Source of the DNA: Rhodocyclaceae bacterium UBA6160
Lineage (GTDB): Bacteria > Pseudomonadota > Gammaproteobacteria > Burkholderiales > Rhodocyclaceae
Assembly (NCBI GenBank): GCA_002422995.1
Contig: DIUK01000095.1
Span: 11,388-18,395, forward strand
Direction of reading: 5' to 3'
Length of the DNA stretch: 7,008 nt
The notes beneath the pieces are model-generated. The model was not told where the DNA came from. It searched no databases and saw only the letters and a list, made by a program, of their open reading frames with translations. Shown in pieces: positions 4,993-7,008 of the stretch; position 1 is the stretch's first letter, and every line of letters starts with the position of its first letter. The position numbers were made by a program, and so were the translations under genes.

Positions 4993-6384
4993 ATGAATGC
5001 ACCTTTATCAAACGAAGCACTGCAGCAGGATAAGTTAAAGGCATTATTGGATGATTTAACAAATAAGGTTGTTGTCAGTGGTACGGGCGATGTTGTGCTA
5101 GCCGCACGGAATATTTATACCGATCCGGCGATTTTTGAGCTGGAGCTTGAGCACATGATCGAAGGTGGCTGGGTTTATGCCGCGCACGAAAGCCAGTTGC
5201 CTAACGCGAATGATTATTTCACCTTGTACGTTGGGCGTCAGCCGGTCGTGCTGATGCGTGATGCTGAAGGGAAAGTGAATGGTTTTTTGAATGCCTGTGC
5301 GCATCGCGGTGCCAAGGTGGTTCGTCATACCAAGGGCAATCAAAAGGTGCACATGTGCATGTTTCACGGCTGGTGCTTTAACCCTAAGGGGGAGCTCATC
5401 AATGTGACGGATGAGGACACGGGTGCTTACCCCTCAGGGTTTGATCGCAAAAATCTGGGTTTGACGCCAGTGGCCAAGCTGGAAAGCTATCGCGGTTTTA
5501 TCTGGGTCAGCCTGAATGCGGATGTTCCGCCGCTAAAAGAGTATCTCAATGGCGCCACGACTTTTATCGACTTGATGGCCGATCAATCGCCGACAGGCGA
5601 GCTGGAAGTGCTGCCTGGTGAGTCAACCTATATTTATCAAGGTAACTGGAAGTTGCAAGCCGAGAATGGGCTGGATGGTTATCACGTGAAAGCGACGCAT
5701 GGTAACTATGTGATGACCGTTGGTCGTCGTGCCAAAGGCCAGTCGGCGACAGAAACCAAAACGCTGGAGGTTGGAAAAATTGATACGGGTGTCAATGGAT
5801 TTTTCGCCTTCGATCAAGGTCATGCGGTGCTCTATGGTCCTTATCCCAATAATCAGGATCGGCCGAATTTCGAATTTCGAGCAGACTATGTGAAGAAATA
5901 TGGCGAGATTCGTGCGGAGTGGATGAATGGACGCATGCGTAATTTGATGCTCTTGCCGAATGTGTTCTTGATGGATCAGATGAGTACGCAAATTCGTATT
6001 TTTCGGCCTCTTGCAGTTGATCGTACGGAAGTCATTACCTACTGCATCGCACCTAAAGGCGAAAGCGATAAGGCGCGTGAGCGTCGCTTGCGGCAGTATG
6101 AGGATTTCTTTAACGCCAGCGGCATGGCAACGCCTGATGATTTAGCTGAGTTCCGTAACTGCCAGTTGGGCTATCAGGCGAAAAATGCACCTTATAGCGA
6201 TATCTCGCGCGGACAGCCTCGCTGGGTTAAGGGTGTTCATCCGCTGGGACAAGAGATTGGTGTCAAGGCGCGTTTGAGCAGTACAAATATTGCCGATGAA
6301 GGCATTTACGTGAGCATCCTTGACGAATGGGCTCGCCGTATGCATGACATTGTGAAAAACAAAATTGAGAGGAGTGGAACATGA
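4993..6384 (+). CDS. Benzoate/toluate/anthranilate-type dioxygenase alpha subunit (alpha4; BenA/XylX/AntA/CbdA family)
   Basis: This complete 463-residue large subunit is close in length to BenA-family proteins (about 450-470). The Rieske ligands are C102, H104, C122 and H125 (CAH, 17 residues, CMFH). The motif GNWKLQAENGLDGYH gives D228 and H231, and H236 follows; the third ligand is D382 or D383 in ASGMATPDDLAEF. AHESQLPNANDYFTL, GRQPVV and YRGFIW are typical of the family, which turns benzoates into cis-1,2-dihydroxycyclohexadiene carboxylates, or anthranilate/2-halobenzoate into catechol. The start at 4993 has AAAGAGAG (4978-4985) and gives the normal length; the frame stays open upstream to a TTG at 4906, but that would add 29 atypical residues. 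The position after H236 is Gly (HGNY), where I recall Trp in BenA and CbdA. It overlaps beta4 as ATGA. No BenC-type reductase gene follows directly, unlike in classical ben operons. The substrate is unassigned. Confidence 0.92.
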   Translation: MNAPLSNEALQQDKLKALLDDLTNKVVVSGTGDVVLAARNIYTDPAIFELELEHMIEGGWVYAAHESQLPNANDYFTLYVGRQPVVLMRDAEGKVNGFLNACAHRGAKVVRHTKGNQKVHMCMFHGWCFNPKGELINVTDEDTGAYPSGFDRKNLGLTPVAKLESYRGFIWVSLNADVPPLKEYLNGATTFIDLMADQSPTGELEVLPGESTYIYQGNWKLQAENGLDGYHVKATHGNYVMTVGRRAKGQSATETKTLEVGKIDTGVNGFFAFDQGHAVLYGPYPNNQDRPNFEFRADYVKKYGEIRAEWMNGRMRNLMLLPNVFLMDQMSTQIRIFRPLAVDRTEVITYCIAPKGESDKARERRLRQYEDFFNASGMATPDDLAEFRNCQLGYQAKNAPYSDISRGQPRWVKGVHPLGQEIGVKARLSSTNIADEGIYVSILDEWARRMHDIVKNKIERSGT

Positions 6385-6902
6385 ACGCAATCAATGAACA
6401 TGCACGCTCTGTAGATTCTGCTGCTACGTGGCACGCTGTGGTGCGCTTTTTAAGCCAGGAAGCCAAATATCTTGATGATAAAGACTGGGATGCGTGGCTC
6501 GCGCTTTACTCACCCGATGCAGCGTATTGGATTCCTGCATGGGATAGCGATGGCACCTTGGTGACGGATCCGACGCGTCATGTGTCCTTGATCTATTACA
6601 AAAATCGCGGCGGGCTGGAAGATCGTGTCTACCGCATTCGCACAGGCAAGTCTGCAGCGAGTATCCCACTGGCGCGAACCTGCCATCAATTCCAGGTCAT
6701 TGATATCTCAGAAGCTGAAGAAGGCATCACGGTGCGAACCAACTGGCGGGTGGATTCTGAGACGGATCATGAGGTACGCAGCTATTTTGGTACGGCTTAT
6801 TACACCTTGACGCCACAAGGCGATGGCTGGCTGATTAAAGCGAAAAAAACGATTGTTCTGAATGATCGAATTGATCAGCTGCTGGATGTTTATCTGGTTT
6901 AA
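6381..6902 (+). CDS. Benzoate/toluate/anthranilate-type dioxygenase beta subunit (beta4; BenB/XylY/AntB family)
   Basis: This 173-residue small subunit has clear BenB-family signatures: FLSQEAKYLDDKDWDAWLAL (residues 23-42), AAYWIPAWDSDG (47-58), VSLIYYKNRGGLEDRVYRI (68-86) and the C-terminal LNDRIDQLLDVYLV. It forms the alpha3beta3 oxygenase with alpha4, in the cytoplasm; the beta subunit has no catalytic residue. The ATG overlaps the alpha4 stop by four bases and follows GAGAGGAG (6367-6374) at six bases, so translation is probably coupled. Its stop is 35 bases before the next start, which keeps that gene in the same unit. Family is certain; whether benzoate, anthranilate, a halobenzoate or another acid is used cannot be told from this subunit. 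Confidence 0.92.
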   Translation: MNAINEHARSVDSAATWHAVVRFLSQEAKYLDDKDWDAWLALYSPDAAYWIPAWDSDGTLVTDPTRHVSLIYYKNRGGLEDRVYRIRTGKSAASIPLARTCHQFQVIDISEAEEGITVRTNWRVDSETDHEVRSYFGTAYYTLTPQGDGWLIKAKKTIVLNDRIDQLLDVYLV

Positions 6903-6937
6903 GCCGTTACGTCATCAAGTGGGTGAGAGGAGAAATC

Positions 6938-7008
6938 ATGAGTAGCAACGCCTTGGAAAAAGCAATGTGGACAATAGGAACCAGTCCTTTGGAAGCTGAG
7001 AGATTTCG
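6938..7008 (+). CDS. 5' end of a gene, possibly LigA-type small subunit of an extradiol dioxygenase (partial)
   Basis: A strong Shine-Dalgarno (GAGAGGAGA, 6925-6933) precedes an ATG at 6938 and an open frame that runs off the right edge after 23 full codons. The N-terminus, MSSNALEKAMWTIGTSP followed by an ERF segment, recalls LigA-like subunits of protocatechuate 4,5-dioxygenase-type enzymes, which begin with a short helix and a conserved arginine-phenylalanine stretch. If so, the protein would help open the ring of the catechol made downstream of alpha4/beta4. With only 23 residues this is a tentative resemblance. It is not the start of a BenC-like reductase, which would begin with a plant-type ferredoxin domain. 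Confidence 0.45.
   Translation, partial: MSSNALEKAMWTIGTSPLEAERF

Overview
The window is a dense cluster of Rieske non-heme iron aromatic-ring oxygenase genes, all on the + strand, from a bacterium that degrades aromatic compounds. The base composition is close to 50% GC by eye, Shine-Dalgarno sites are strong, genes overlap as ATGA, and one operator looks like an FNR/ANR site. Together these suggest a proteobacterium, most likely gamma or beta. The sequence alone does not name the genus. I see no mobile element, CRISPR array, rRNA or tRNA.

Unit 1 (1-4539) holds six tightly spaced genes: the 3' end of a naphthalene/biphenyl-type alpha subunit (alpha1, cut by the window edge), its beta subunit (beta1), a second alpha (alpha2), a second beta (beta2), a third beta (beta3), and a third alpha (alpha3). 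The order is alpha-beta, alpha-beta, then beta-alpha. Alpha2/beta2 and beta3/alpha3 fall in the branch that contains salicylate 5-hydroxylase (NagGH) and anthranilate dioxygenase (AndAcAd). Alpha3/beta3 is the closer to NagGH. Unit 1 ends at a clear intrinsic terminator (4660-4702).

A 453-base gap (4540-4992) separates the units. It holds the terminator, then a promoter-like region with an almost perfect FNR/ANR palindrome (4782-4795). This is placed where a class II activator site should be relative to a TAGAAT -10 element (4818-4823). The predicted leader of about 163 nt contains two strong Shine-Dalgarno sequences not used by the main gene, one of them in front of a 21-codon ORF.

Unit 2 (4993 onward) is an alpha4/beta4 pair of the benzoate/toluate/anthranilate/2-halobenzoate dioxygenase family (BenAB/XylXY/AntAB/CbdAB). 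After it comes the first 23 codons of another gene, whose N-terminus recalls the LigA-type small subunit of protocatechuate-type extradiol dioxygenases.

Working model (inference): alpha1/beta1 attacks a polycyclic or biaryl hydrocarbon; one or both middle pairs hydroxylate a salicylate- or anthranilate-like acid; alpha4/beta4 dihydroxylates a benzoate-type acid; and the gene running off the right edge may start ring cleavage. No ferredoxin or reductase gene is present, so all four oxygenases must get electrons from components encoded elsewhere, perhaps shared ones as in the nag system.
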